This document shows positions 1 to 6,902 of a DNA stretch of 12,555 bases, piece by piece. Made by a program: the position numbers and the translations under genes. The notes beneath the pieces were generated by a model that ran no database searches, had not been told where the DNA came from, and was given only the letters and a program-made list of their open reading frames with translations. The stretch covers positions 1 to 12,555 of the forward strand of contig CALWNS010000048.1 in the NCBI GenBank assembly GCA_944382805.1, given 5' to 3'. The number at the start of each line of letters is the position of its first letter. Position 1 is the stretch's first letter. The stretch is from an uncultured Gemmiger sp. (GTDB lineage: Bacteria > Bacillota > Clostridia > Oscillospirales > Ruminococcaceae).

Positions 1-1905
1 AAGGGCACCGGCGTGGGGAAGATCACCCCCGCCCATGACCCCAACGATTTTGAGGTGGGCAAGCGTCACGGCCTGCCCATGGTGCGGGTGCTCACCTACG
101 ACGGGCATATGACCGGCGCCGCCGACCGGGCTGCCTGGGAGGAGCTGAAGGCCGCCGGCCGCGCCAGCGCCGACGAGCCCGAGGTGCTGGACTGCGGCAA
201 GTACGCCGGCATGACCGCCGCCGAGGCACGCAAGGCCATCCTGGCCGACCTGGAGGCGGGCGGCTATCTCAAAGCCACCGAGGACATCACCCACGAGGTG
301 GGCACCTGCTACCGCTGCCACACGGTCATTGAGCCGATGGTCTCCAAGCAGTGGTTTGTCAAAATGGCCCCGCTGGCCGCCCCGGCCATCGAGGCGGTGG
401 AAAAAGGCGACATCAAGTTCGTGCCGGACCGCTTTACCAAAAACTACCTGAACTGGATGAAGGGCAGCCGCGACTGGTGCATCAGCCGCCAGCTGTGGTG
501 GGGCCACCGCATCCCGGCCTGGTACTGCGCCGACTGCGGGCAGACCATCGTGGCCAAGACCGCCCCCACGGTGTGCCCGCACTGCGGCGGCACGCACCTG
601 GACCAGGACCCCGACACGCTGGATACCTGGTTCTCCAGCGCGCTGTGGCCGTTCTCCACCCTTGGCTGGCCGCATAAGACCGAGGATCTCGACTTCTTCT
701 ACCCGACCAACGTGCTGGTCACCGGCTACGACATCATTGGTTTCTGGGTATCCCGCATGATCTTCTCCGGCCTGGCCTATACCGGCAAAGCGCCGTTTGA
801 CACCGTGCTGATCCACGGCCTGGTGCGCGACAGCCAGGGCCGCAAAATGTCCAAGAGCCTGGGCAACGGCATCGACCCGCTGGAAGTGATCGAAAACTTT
901 GGTGCCGACGCGCTGCGCATGACCCTGGTCGTGGGTTCTACGGCCGGCAACGATATGCGCTACAGTGAGGAAAAGGTAACTGCCAACCGCAACTTTGCCA
1001 ACAAGCTGTGGAACGCCGCCCGCTTTGTGCTCATGAACCTGCCGGAGGGTTTTGTCCCCGGTATGCCGGAGGAAAGCCGGCTGGATATGAGCGACAAGTG
1101 GGTGCTGTCCGAGCTGGCCGCCGTGACCGGCGAAGTGACCGCCAACCTGGACAAATACGAGCTGGGCCTGGCCGCCGACAAGGTCGAAAAGTTCATCTGG
1201 GAAGTCTACTGCGACTGGTATATCGAGATCTGCAAATCCCGCCTGAATTCCGGCGACGAGACCCAGGCCGATACCGCCCGCAAAGTGCTGGTCTGGGTGC
1301 TGGACCGCGCGCTGCGCCTGCTGCACCCCTTCATGCCGTTCATCACCGAGGAAATCTACCAGGCCCTGCCCGGCAGCGCCGAGACCATCATGACGCAGCA
1401 GTGGCCCGACGCGCGGCAGCTGCCCACCTGGCCGGCGGAAAGCGCCGACTTTGAGACGATGATGGCGTATATCAAAGCCGTGCGCGCTACGCGCAGCGAC
1501 ATGAACGTGCCGCCTTCCAAAAAGACCAGCATGGTCATCGAGACTGCGCAGCCGGCCGCGTTCGAGAAGGGCAGCGCCTACCTGGCGCGCTTCGCCTTTG
1601 CCACCGAGGTCACGCTGACCGCCAAATACGAAGGTCCCGCCCAAGGCATGGTGACGGTCGTGACCCCGGCCGCCCGCGGCTTTATCCCCATGATGGAGCT
1701 GATCGACCGCGAAAAAGAGCTGGCCCGCCTGAACAAAGAGCTGGCCAAGGCGGAAAAAGAGACCGCCATGTTCGAAAAGCAGCTTGCAAACCCCAAGTTC
1801 GTGGAAAAAGCGCCCGCCGCCCTGGTGAGCGAGACCCGCGCCAAGCTGGCCGCCGCGCAGGATAAGCAGAAAAACATCCAGCAGTCCATCGCTGCGCTGG
1901 GGTAA
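1..1905 (+). CDS. valS: Valyl-tRNA synthetase, 3' part (5' end outside window)
   Basis: Class I aminoacyl-tRNA synthetase that charges tRNA-Val in the cytoplasm. The frame is open from base 1, so the gene is cut at its 5' end; 634 codons remain of a family usually near 880-900 residues. The first residues (GTGVGKITPAHDPNDFE) are the end of the CP1 editing domain. Then come a CxxC pair with a second CPHC pair (about 526-585), typical of a zinc-binding insert, and the family stretch DTLDTWFSSALWPFS. The catalytic KMSKS loop is at 844-858. The helical anticodon-binding domain follows, and the last 70 residues form the charged C-terminal coiled coil that contacts tRNA. The HIGH motif must lie upstream. 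Choice of ValRS over IleRS or LeuRS rests on the TWFSSALWPF and C-terminal coiled-coil features. The gene ends with TAA and is followed by a strong hairpin. Confidence 0.97.
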   Translation, partial: KGTGVGKITPAHDPNDFEVGKRHGLPMVRVLTYDGHMTGAADRAAWEELKAAGRASADEPEVLDCGKYAGMTAAEARKAILADLEAGGYLKATEDITHEVGTCYRCHTVIEPMVSKQWFVKMAPLAAPAIEAVEKGDIKFVPDRFTKNYLNWMKGSRDWCISRQLWWGHRIPAWYCADCGQTIVAKTAPTVCPHCGGTHLDQDPDTLDTWFSSALWPFSTLGWPHKTEDLDFFYPTNVLVTGYDIIGFWVSRMIFSGLAYTGKAPFDTVLIHGLVRDSQGRKMSKSLGNGIDPLEVIENFGADALRMTLVVGSTAGNDMRYSEEKVTANRNFANKLWNAARFVLMNLPEGFVPGMPEESRLDMSDKWVLSELAAVTGEVTANLDKYELGLAADKVEKFIWEVYCDWYIEICKSRLNSGDETQADTARKVLVWVLDRALRLLHPFMPFITEEIYQALPGSAETIMTQQWPDARQLPTWPAESADFETMMAYIKAVRATRSDMNVPPSKKTSMVIETAQPAAFEKGSAYLARFAFATEVTLTAKYEGPAQGMVTVVTPAARGFIPMMELIDREKELARLNKELAKAEKETAMFEKQLANPKFVEKAPAALVSETRAKLAAAQDKQKNIQQSIAALG

Positions 1906-1972
1906 TGCGGGGATTGCTCCCGTCCGGCCCGGTTGTTCTTTGTTAGCAGGCGGGCGTAAAAAGCATATGAAT

Positions 1973-2023
1973 AAACCGGGGAGCCCCCGCAGCCAAAGCT
2001 TGGCTGCGGGGGCTCCCCGGTTT
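1973..2023. terminator. Long perfect hairpin between convergent valS and zinc-ribbon genes
   Basis: A perfect 24-bp stem (1973-1996 with 2000-2023) closes on a 3-nt loop (AGC). It lies 67 bases after the valS stop and 18 bases beyond the stop of the minus-strand zinc-ribbon gene, so it is placed to end transcription from both sides. The ends of the stem are AAA/TTT, giving a short U-run on either strand. On the minus strand the flank after the stem continues T-rich (TTTATTCAT), while on the plus strand it reads TTTGTGTG, so the plus-strand U-tract is poor. Bidirectional terminator is the best reading. Confidence 0.8.
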
Positions 2024-2041
2024 GTGTGAAACAGGCGCGGT

Positions 2042-2254
2042 TCAGCCGCCCATAAAGAAATCGAGCACGTCCCAGCCTTCGCCGCCGGTCTCGCGGTACA
2101 GTTCGGTGTAGCCGCACTGGCAGCAGCTGACGGTGACGAATTTCTTGTTCTGGATATCGAACAGCTTGGCAAAGTTGCCGCCGGTCGCCTGCAGGCGGTC
2201 GGCTTCGTACTGCCGGCAGCCGCATTTGGGGCAGATGTATTCGCGTTTTTCCAT
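2042..2254 (-). CDS. Small zinc-ribbon protein (DUF2082 / zinc_ribbon_13 type)
   Basis: A 70-residue protein with two cysteine pairs, CPKC at residues 8-11 and CCQC at 44-47, which would hold one zinc ion as a zinc ribbon. Between them are the segments TGGNFAKLFDIQNKKF and, after the second pair, GYTELYR and a C-terminal VLDFFMGG. This arrangement matches the DUF2082 'nucleic-acid-binding zinc ribbon' family; no reaction is known for it, and nucleic acid binding is only a family-level guess. The start at 2254 is chosen because AAGGAGGA lies just upstream at good spacing; a longer frame to 2344 would run into the preceding gene and has no such site. It lies 41 bp downstream of the ABC membrane gene with no clear terminator between, so it is probably the last gene of that operon. 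Confidence 0.85.
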   Translation of the reverse strand: MEKREYICPKCGCRQYEADRLQATGGNFAKLFDIQNKKFVTVSCCQCGYTELYRETGGEGWDVLDFFMGG

Positions 2255-2295
2255 GCGTTCCTCCTTGTATGGGCGCGCTTTGGCGGGCGCGGTTG

Positions 2296-3132
2296 TCACG
2301 CCAGGTTCAGCTTCTTGCCGATCAGGCGCAGGTCTACTGCCCATAGAATACCATTTGCGGCGGCCAAAAGCAAGCCCGGCGAAGCAAGGATCAAAATGTT
2401 CCGGATCATCAGCCCTGTGCGCTGCGCGCCCGCGGCCTGGGCAAGGGGGAGGGCTTCAAAGTCGAGTACGGTGTAAAGATAAAATCCCAGTGCCGCCACC
2501 ACCAGCAAAAGCAGCACCTGCAAAAGGAAGCTCAGCACAAAGTAGACGATCACACTGGCGGCCAGCCGGTGCTGCGGCCAGTGCGCGCCGATGCCGATGC
2601 AGAGGTAGAAATACAGGTAGGCAAAACTCACCGCCAAGGCCGCCAGCAAAATTGCATACGCGGTCGAACCGGCACCCTGCCAGGTCAGGTCAAGATCTTC
2701 GATCCGGAACAGCGCGTGGTCGCCTGCAAACAACGCAAGGTGCCAGTCGCCGCCCATCAGCCAGCCGCAGAGCAGCAGCACCGGAACGGATAGCGCCGTA
2801 GAGACCATCGCCACCGCCCATTTGGCCGCCAGCTGCTGCCAGGGAGCGACCGGCAGGCAGAAATACAGGTACCCGCGCGCGCCCAGCAGGGCGTAAAAGC
2901 GCTGTATGTTGGCAATGATGCAAACGGCGATGATCGCCAGCAAGAAGAGAACAGACAGGGGAGCGATAATCGTCCAAAGAATAGCAAAAAATGGCGTGCC
3001 GGCAAACGGCGGCAGATTTTGCAGCTGCATACTGCCGCCGGTCAGCGCGGCCAGAACCAGTGCCCCCAGCCATACCGGCACCATCAACCGGCCGACGGCG
3101 AGCGCTTCGTACTTGAATAACTTTTGAAACAT
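2296..3132 (-). CDS. ABC transporter membrane protein of the gntR-linked operon
   Basis: A 278-residue membrane protein with about six hydrophobic segments (near residues 15-33, 48-75, 105-127, 157-180, 188-218 and 243-266). It is short of charged residues except in the loops and has no signal peptide or catalytic motif. The segment ARGYLYFCLPVAPWQQLAAKW after the second helix resembles the cytoplasmic coupling region of ABC-2-like permeases found beside YtrA-type regulators. It follows the ATPase gene by 24 bp and is preceded by an AAAGAGG ribosome binding site, so the two very likely form one exporter or envelope-stress transporter. The substrate cannot be told from the sequence; peptide antibiotic or cell-wall precursor handling is an inference from related operons. 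Confidence 0.85.
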   Translation of the reverse strand: MFQKLFKYEALAVGRLMVPVWLGALVLAALTGGSMQLQNLPPFAGTPFFAILWTIIAPLSVLFLLAIIAVCIIANIQRFYALLGARGYLYFCLPVAPWQQLAAKWAVAMVSTALSVPVLLLCGWLMGGDWHLALFAGDHALFRIEDLDLTWQGAGSTAYAILLAALAVSFAYLYFYLCIGIGAHWPQHRLAASVIVYFVLSFLLQVLLLLVVAALGFYLYTVLDFEALPLAQAAGAQRTGLMIRNILILASPGLLLAAANGILWAVDLRLIGKKLNLA

Positions 3133-3156
3133 AGTTTATACCTCTTTCTGGCCTGT

Positions 3157-3855
3157 TCAGCAGCGGAATACTTCGCGGAAATATTCGTTAAGGCTCTTGC
3201 CGCTTTCCTCGCGTAGCTCGTCCGCGTTTTTGTGCGCCAGCAGCGCGCCGTCTTTCAGCAGCAAGACTTCGTCCAGCGCCGTCTCCACATCCTCGATCAG
3301 GTGGGTGGAGATGACCACCGCGGCGTCCTCGTTATAGTTGCACAAGATGGTGCGCAGGATATACTCGCGCGCAGCCGGGTCTACGCCGCCCAACGGCTCG
3401 TCCAAAAGGTACAGCCGGGCCTGGCGGCCCATGGTCAGGCAGAGCTGCAGTTTTTCCTGCGTGCCCTTGCTCATCGCGCCGATGCGCTGGCTGGGTTCGA
3501 GCTTTAAGTCGGCCAGCATGGCGTGGGCTTTGGCCGTGTCAAAATCGCTGAAAAAGTCGCGGTAAAACGCGACGGCGTCCTGCACGCGGTATTCGGTGGG
3601 CAGCGCCATGCGGTCGGGCAGGAAAGCGGTCACGGCCTTGGTGTACGACCCCGGCTCCTGCCCGTCGATTAGTACTTGGCCGGAGGTGGCCTGCAGAAGC
3701 CCGGCCGAAATTTTAAGCAGCGTCGTCTTGCCGCTGCCGTTCGGCCCCAGCAGACCCACCAGCCGCCCCGGCTCCACCCCAAAGGTGACATCGTTCAGCG
3801 CGGCTTTGGCGCCGTAAAATTTGGTCAGCGCGCTGACCTGATACAGTTCAGACAT
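3157..3855 (-). CDS. ABC transporter ATP-binding protein (YtrB-like)
   Basis: A 232-residue ABC ATPase that would power the membrane protein encoded just downstream. Seen in order: Walker A GPNGSGKTT (37-45), a Q-loop region in which FLPD replaces the usual glutamine, the signature MSKGTQEKL (128-136) in place of LSGGQ, Walker B LYLLDEP (148-154) and the switch histidine in STH (H185). The SKG-type signature and missing Q-loop glutamine are normal for the ATPases of GntR/YtrA operons. The start ATG lies 8 nt inside the 3' end of gntR, with GGGAG at good spacing inside gntR, pointing to translational coupling. Role: cytoplasmic ATPase of an exporter-like complex; substrate unknown. Confidence 0.93.
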   Translation of the reverse strand: MSELYQVSALTKFYGAKAALNDVTFGVEPGRLVGLLGPNGSGKTTLLKISAGLLQATSGQVLIDGQEPGSYTKAVTAFLPDRMALPTEYRVQDAVAFYRDFFSDFDTAKAHAMLADLKLEPSQRIGAMSKGTQEKLQLCLTMGRQARLYLLDEPLGGVDPAAREYILRTILCNYNEDAAVVISTHLIEDVETALDEVLLLKDGALLAHKNADELREESGKSLNEYFREVFRC

Positions 3856-4228
3856 TGCGTTCTCCCTTCTGTTCGCTCATGCGGTGCAACAGGTCCTGTA
3901 CCTGCTGCGGTGTCAGCCCCAGCGCCTGCATCTTTTGCAAAAACTCCCCGGCGTACACTTCGGCCTGCTGGCGTCGCAGGGCCTCCAGCCGGGCGGTGTC
4001 GCCCGTTACGGTACGCCCGGCCGTGCGCTGGGTCTGCATCAGGCCGCGGCTTTCCAGCTCCTGCAAAGCCTTTTGCATCGTGTTGGGGTTTACGCCGGCT
4101 TCCCCCGCCAGCTCCCGCACCGGGGGCACGCGCGCCCCGGCCGGCAAAACGCCGGTGACGATGGCCAGCTGCAATTGTTCGATCAGCTGCAGGTACACCG
4201 GCCGCCCGCCTGTGATGTTCCATTCCAT
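3848..4228 (-). CDS. GntR-family transcriptional repressor, YtrA subfamily
   Basis: A 126-residue regulator. Residues 10-75 form the GntR winged helix-turn-helix: PVYLQLIEQLQLAIVTG, then LPAGARVPPVRELA and the recognition part GVNPNTMQKALQELESRGL. The C-terminal part (80-126) is only a short pair of helices rather than a large ligand-binding domain, which is the mark of the YtrA subfamily. The ATG at 4228 is set by AAAAGGAGGG upstream. It is the first gene of the minus-strand operon and overlaps the ATPase start by 8 nt. A perfect inverted repeat sits over its own promoter, so it most likely represses its operon until a cell-wall-active signal is sensed. The inducer is unknown. Confidence 0.93.
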   Translation of the reverse strand: MEWNITGGRPVYLQLIEQLQLAIVTGVLPAGARVPPVRELAGEAGVNPNTMQKALQELESRGLMQTQRTAGRTVTGDTARLEALRRQQAEVYAGEFLQKMQALGLTPQQVQDLLHRMSEQKGERNV

Positions 4229-4244
4229 CGGCAGCCCTCCTTTT

Positions 4245-4278
4245 GTATTATTGTATTATCATATTAATACAATAATAC
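4245..4278. promoter_or_regulatory. GntR (YtrA-type) operator: perfect 14-bp-arm inverted repeat
   Basis: The left arm GTATTATTGTATTA (4245-4258) and right arm TAATACAATAATAC (4265-4278) are exact reverse complements with a 6-bp spacer (TCATAT). Each arm is itself a direct repeat of GTATTA spaced by 8 bp, giving four half-sites. It is a sharp AT-rich island in GC-rich DNA and covers the -10 box and most of the spacer of the gntR promoter. A dimer, or two dimers, of the adjacent GntR protein is the obvious ligand, by inference from position and symmetry. Confidence 0.85.
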
Positions 4279-4289
4279 GGCATTGTCAA
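4261..4289 (-). promoter_or_regulatory. Promoter of the gntR-ABC operon
   Basis: Read on the minus strand: -35 TTGACA (4284-4289, a full consensus match), a 17-bp spacer and -10 TAATAT (4261-4266). Transcription would start near 4254, leaving a leader of about 25 nt with an AAGGAGGG site before the gntR ATG. The -10 and most of the spacer lie inside the operator, so a bound repressor would block RNA polymerase directly. Confidence 0.85.
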
Positions 4290-4293
4290 CCCC

Positions 4294-4322
4294 TTTGCAA
4301 AAAGATTTTTTTGCGGTATGAT
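4294..4322 (+). promoter_or_regulatory. Promoter of the response regulator gene
   Basis: The -10 box TATGAT (4317-4322) matches 5 of 6 consensus positions. A weak -35 is TTTGCA (4294-4299, 17-bp spacer) or TTGCAA (4295-4300, 16-bp spacer). The start would fall near 4329, leaving about 24 nt of leader that holds the AGGGAGGGG ribosome binding site. The -35 lies only 15 bp from the gntR operator edge, so cross-talk between the two divergent units is possible but unproven. Confidence 0.6.
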
Positions 4323-4352
4323 AGGGGGCGATAAGAAAGGGAGGGGCCTACT

Positions 4353-5039
4353 GTGCCGCGCATTCTGATCATCGAGGACGATACCGACATCAATAACGCC
4401 ATCTGCGCCTACCTGACCCGGCAGGGCTGCCGGTGCCGCCAGGCTTTTTCCGGCACCGAGGGCCGCCTGTACTGGCAGCAGGAGGGCGCCGACCTGATCG
4501 TAGCCGACCTGATGCTGCCGGGGCTGGACGGCCAGGCGCTGGTCAAAGAGATCCGCGCCGGCACGGCGGCGCCCGTGCCCATCATCGTACTGTCGGCCCG
4601 CACGGCGGTCGAGGACAGGCTCGAACTGCTTAAACTTGGGGCGGACGACTACATGACCAAGCCCTTTTCCTTAGTGGAACTTTGGCTGCGCATCGGCGTG
4701 CAGCTGCGCCATGCCGGGGCGTGCGCACAGCAGGGGCAGGCGAATTGCATCCGCTATAAAGACTGGGTCATCGACCCCCAGTCCCGCACGCTGACCGCCG
4801 TGGGCGTGCCGGTGGAGCTGACGCTGCACGAATTCGAGATCGCGGCGCTGCTGGCCGCGCGCCCGCAAAAAGTATTCACGCGGCAGGAGATATTTGAAAG
4901 CGTGTGGAACCAGCAATATTTTGTCGAGGATAAGACCATCAACGTCCATATTTCCAACCTGCGCGCCAAACTGCGCCCCACCGGGACTGACGGCTATATC
5001 AAGACGGTGTGGGGCATCGGCTTCAAATGCGGGGACTGA
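4353..5039 (+). CDS. OmpR-family response regulator
   Basis: A 228-residue two-component regulator. The receiver domain (about 1-118) has the acidic pair in IIEDD (9-10), the phospho-acceptor D52 in ADLMLPGLDG, S81 in VLSAR and K103 in MTKPF, all required for phosphotransfer. Residues 130-228 form the OmpR/PhoB winged helix, with VFTRQEIFESVWN and INVHISNLRAKL (recognition helix) and the final GIGFKCGD wing. The start is a GTG, supported by AGGGAGGGG 6-7 bases before it; an N-terminus of MPRILIIEDD fits the family exactly. It is transcribed away from gntR. Its probable kinase is encoded three genes later at 6903, with the ABC transporter between. Likely role: activating the transporter genes in response to a peptide or envelope signal. 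Confidence 0.95.
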   Translation: MPRILIIEDDTDINNAICAYLTRQGCRCRQAFSGTEGRLYWQQEGADLIVADLMLPGLDGQALVKEIRAGTAAPVPIIVLSARTAVEDRLELLKLGADDYMTKPFSLVELWLRIGVQLRHAGACAQQGQANCIRYKDWVIDPQSRTLTAVGVPVELTLHEFEIAALLAARPQKVFTRQEIFESVWNQQYFVEDKTINVHISNLRAKLRPTGTDGYIKTVWGIGFKCGD

Positions 5040-5050
5040 CGGTTCTTTAT

Positions 5051-5099
5051 ACTTTCTTAAACTTTTCTTGGCGTTTGTTTGGCAGGTCTCGTGTATAGT
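5051..5099 (+). promoter_or_regulatory. Candidate regulated promoter with direct repeats, before the BcrA-type ABC genes
   Basis: The 115-bp gap after the regulator gene holds a -10-like TATAGT (5094-5099) but no good -35 at 16-18 bp. Just upstream are two near-identical direct repeats, ACTTTCTT (5051-5058) and ACTTTTCTT (5061-5069), starting 10 bp apart, that is, on the same face of the helix. OmpR-type regulators bind such tandem repeats next to weak -35 regions. The gap is also clearly richer in T than its surroundings. Promoter activation by the adjacent regulator is inference. Confidence 0.5.
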
Positions 5100-5154
5100 G
5101 GGAGCATACCAAACAGGCCGCGCACGAGGCGGCCGGAAAAGGGGAGAGCTGCAT

Positions 5155-6072
5155 ATGCCGCAAACCATCCTGCGCACAGCGGGGCTGTGCAAAAACTACC
5201 GCGGCCGGCCCGCAGTCGACCACCTGGATATGCAGGTGGAAAAAGGCGCGATCTACGGTTTTATCGGCCGCAACGGGGCGGGCAAGTCCACGACCTTTAA
5301 GATGCTGGCCGGGCTGGCGCGCCCCAGCGCCGGGCAGATCGAGCTGTTCGGCCAGCCGCTGACAGAGGCGGCTGCGCGCCGCCGGCTGGGTGTTTTGATC
5401 GAGGATACCGGGGCCTACCCCGGCCTTTCGGTACAGGAAAACTGCCGCCTGAAAGCCGCCGCCCTGGGGCTTGAGGACGAAAAAACCGCCGTGCAGCGCG
5501 TTTTGGAGGAGGTGGGCCTGCAGGACAGCGCCCGCAAAGCCTGCAAACAGCTCTCGATGGGCCAGCGCCGCCGCCTGGGCCTGGCGTTGGCGCTGCTGGG
5601 CAGCCCGGACCTTCTGCTGCTGGACGAACCCACCAACGGCCTGGACCCGGAGGGCATCCGTGAGGTGCGCAGCCTGCTGCTGCGCCTGCAGGCCGAGCGC
5701 GGCGTGACCATCGTCATCAGCAGCCATCTGCTGGGGGAACTGGAAAAAATCGCCACCTGCTACGGGATCCTGCGCGCCGGGCACATGGTGCAGCAGATCA
5801 CGGCGGCCGAACTGGACGCCCGCTGCCGGGATTATATCGCCCTGCAGACAAGCGAACCGCACCGCGCGGCGGCTGCCCTGGAAGAAACGCTGAAACTTAG
5901 GGATTACGAGGTGCTGCCGGGCGGGGAAGTGCATATTTTCGGCACGGCGGACCCGGCTGCCGTAACGGCGGCGCTGGCCGGCGCAGGCGTGCCGGTGCAG
6001 GGCATCGGCGCCCACCGGCAGGAACTGGAGGAATATTTCCTTGCGCTGATGGGGGTGGAAGAAGATGCTTGA
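5155..6072 (+). CDS. ABC transporter ATP-binding protein, BcrA/lantibiotic-immunity type
   Basis: A 305-residue cytoplasmic ATPase. Walker A is GRNGAGKST (38-46), the Q-loop position carries LIEDTGAYPGLS with glutamate instead of glutamine, the signature is LSMGQRRRL (133-141), Walker B is LLLLDEPTNGLDP (153-165) and the switch histidine is H191 in SSH. The LIED/LIES-type Q-loop and the C-terminal tail of some 90 residues are typical of BcrA-type ATPases that protect against bacitracin or lantibiotics. The ATG at 5155 is chosen because GGGGAGAG lies 6 bases upstream; the frame is open further up into the regulator gene, but that part is only overlap. It overlaps the permease gene by 8 nt (ATGCTTGA), so the pair is translationally coupled. 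Substrate is inferred, not shown. Confidence 0.93.
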   Translation: MPQTILRTAGLCKNYRGRPAVDHLDMQVEKGAIYGFIGRNGAGKSTTFKMLAGLARPSAGQIELFGQPLTEAAARRRLGVLIEDTGAYPGLSVQENCRLKAAALGLEDEKTAVQRVLEEVGLQDSARKACKQLSMGQRRRLGLALALLGSPDLLLLDEPTNGLDPEGIREVRSLLLRLQAERGVTIVISSHLLGELEKIATCYGILRAGHMVQQITAAELDARCRDYIALQTSEPHRAAAALEETLKLRDYEVLPGGEVHIFGTADPAAVTAALAGAGVPVQGIGAHRQELEEYFLALMGVEEDA

Positions 6073-6877
6073 GCTGTTCCGTATGGATATGCGCCGCTTG
6101 TGGGCGGCCAAGTACTTATGGGTGATGCCGCTGTGCGCCGCGGGGCTGCTGTGGGGGCTTTATGCGCTCCTGGATCTCACCTCCGACCCGGAAATGCTGC
6201 GCGCGATGGCCGGCCAGGGGGCCGAAATCACGGCCGAAGACTATGCGGCGCGCCAGGCCCTGGCGGATATGACGCTGCTCGGCTATCTGCACCAGGCGAT
6301 GTTCGGGGGCAATATGTGGCTGCTGGGCGTGGGCCTGGGGGCCGGGGCTTTTTGCGTAGAAGATCATACCCACGGCGCGCTCAAGAACTTTTTGCCGCTG
6401 CTGAGCCGCCGCTGGCCCTATGCGGCGGCGCGGGCGTTTGCGCTGCTGGCGCTCACGGCCGCGATGCTGACGGCCGCTTTTGCGGCGGTGCTCATGCTTG
6501 CGCCGGTCTCGATGTTTGACGGTCTGGGCGGCGCGCCGCTGGACTGGCTGGCGCTTTATGTTTCGGCGCTGCTGCTCGGCTGGGCGTATGCGCTGGGCTG
6601 CGCGCTCCTGGCGGACCTTGTGCGCGGCGAAGGGTGGACGATGGTGCTGGTGCTTGTGTTCAGCCTGGGCGTCCCCGTTACGCTGCTGTCCGCCGCGCTG
6701 GAATGGCTGCACCTGCCGCCGCTGGCCGATTACACACTGTTTGCCACCGCCTATACCTGCGTTGAACCGCTGTTTGAACCGGCCGCCGCCCTGCGTGTGG
6801 CACTGACCGGCCTGTGCTGGGGCGCCGTGTATATGGCTGGCAGCATCGCCGTACTGGAGCGCCGCGACGCGGCCTGA
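6065..6877 (+). CDS. ABC-2-type permease partner of the BcrA-like ATPase
   Basis: A 270-residue membrane protein with about six hydrophobic helices (near 15-37, 78-97, 120-146, 157-182, 190-212 and 244-265). A polar extracytoplasmic loop (about 38-72, rich in acidic residues) sits between helices 1 and 2, as in ABC-2/BcrB-like permeases. After helix 2 comes FCVEDHTHGALKNFL, matching the E-x-x-x-G-T/A-x-K cytoplasmic coupling motif of ABC-2 permeases. Its start overlaps the ATPase stop by 8 nt. It would form the membrane half of an exporter or immunity pump. It ends 25 bp before the kinase gene and lies in the same operon. Confidence 0.88.
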   Translation: MLELFRMDMRRLWAAKYLWVMPLCAAGLLWGLYALLDLTSDPEMLRAMAGQGAEITAEDYAARQALADMTLLGYLHQAMFGGNMWLLGVGLGAGAFCVEDHTHGALKNFLPLLSRRWPYAAARAFALLALTAAMLTAAFAAVLMLAPVSMFDGLGGAPLDWLALYVSALLLGWAYALGCALLADLVRGEGWTMVLVLVFSLGVPVTLLSAALEWLHLPPLADYTLFATAYTCVEPLFEPAAALRVALTGLCWGAVYMAGSIAVLERRDAA

Positions 6878-6902
6878 TGATACCCGCATACCGGAGGAAC
6901 CC

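Noticed and set aside
1578..2225. 215-codon minus-strand frame over the valS end and terminator
   Set aside because: It runs through the terminator hairpin and overlaps the true zinc-ribbon gene and the valS coiled-coil region in other frames.
2133..2801. 222-codon plus-strand frame opposite the zinc-ribbon and membrane genes
   Set aside because: It is an Arg/Pro/Ala-rich translation typical of a shadow frame; the minus strand has ordered ribosome binding sites and family motifs.
4894..5154. Upstream extension of the BcrA-type ATPase into the regulator gene
   Set aside because: GGGGAGAG is correctly spaced before ATG 5155 and the family N-terminus begins there; the extension is the regulator gene read out of frame.
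5047..6111. 354-codon open frame on the minus strand
   Set aside because: It lies wholly opposite the BcrA-type ATPase, whose motifs are intact. The translation is Gln/Arg/Ala-rich without domains, as expected from antisense of GC-rich coding DNA.
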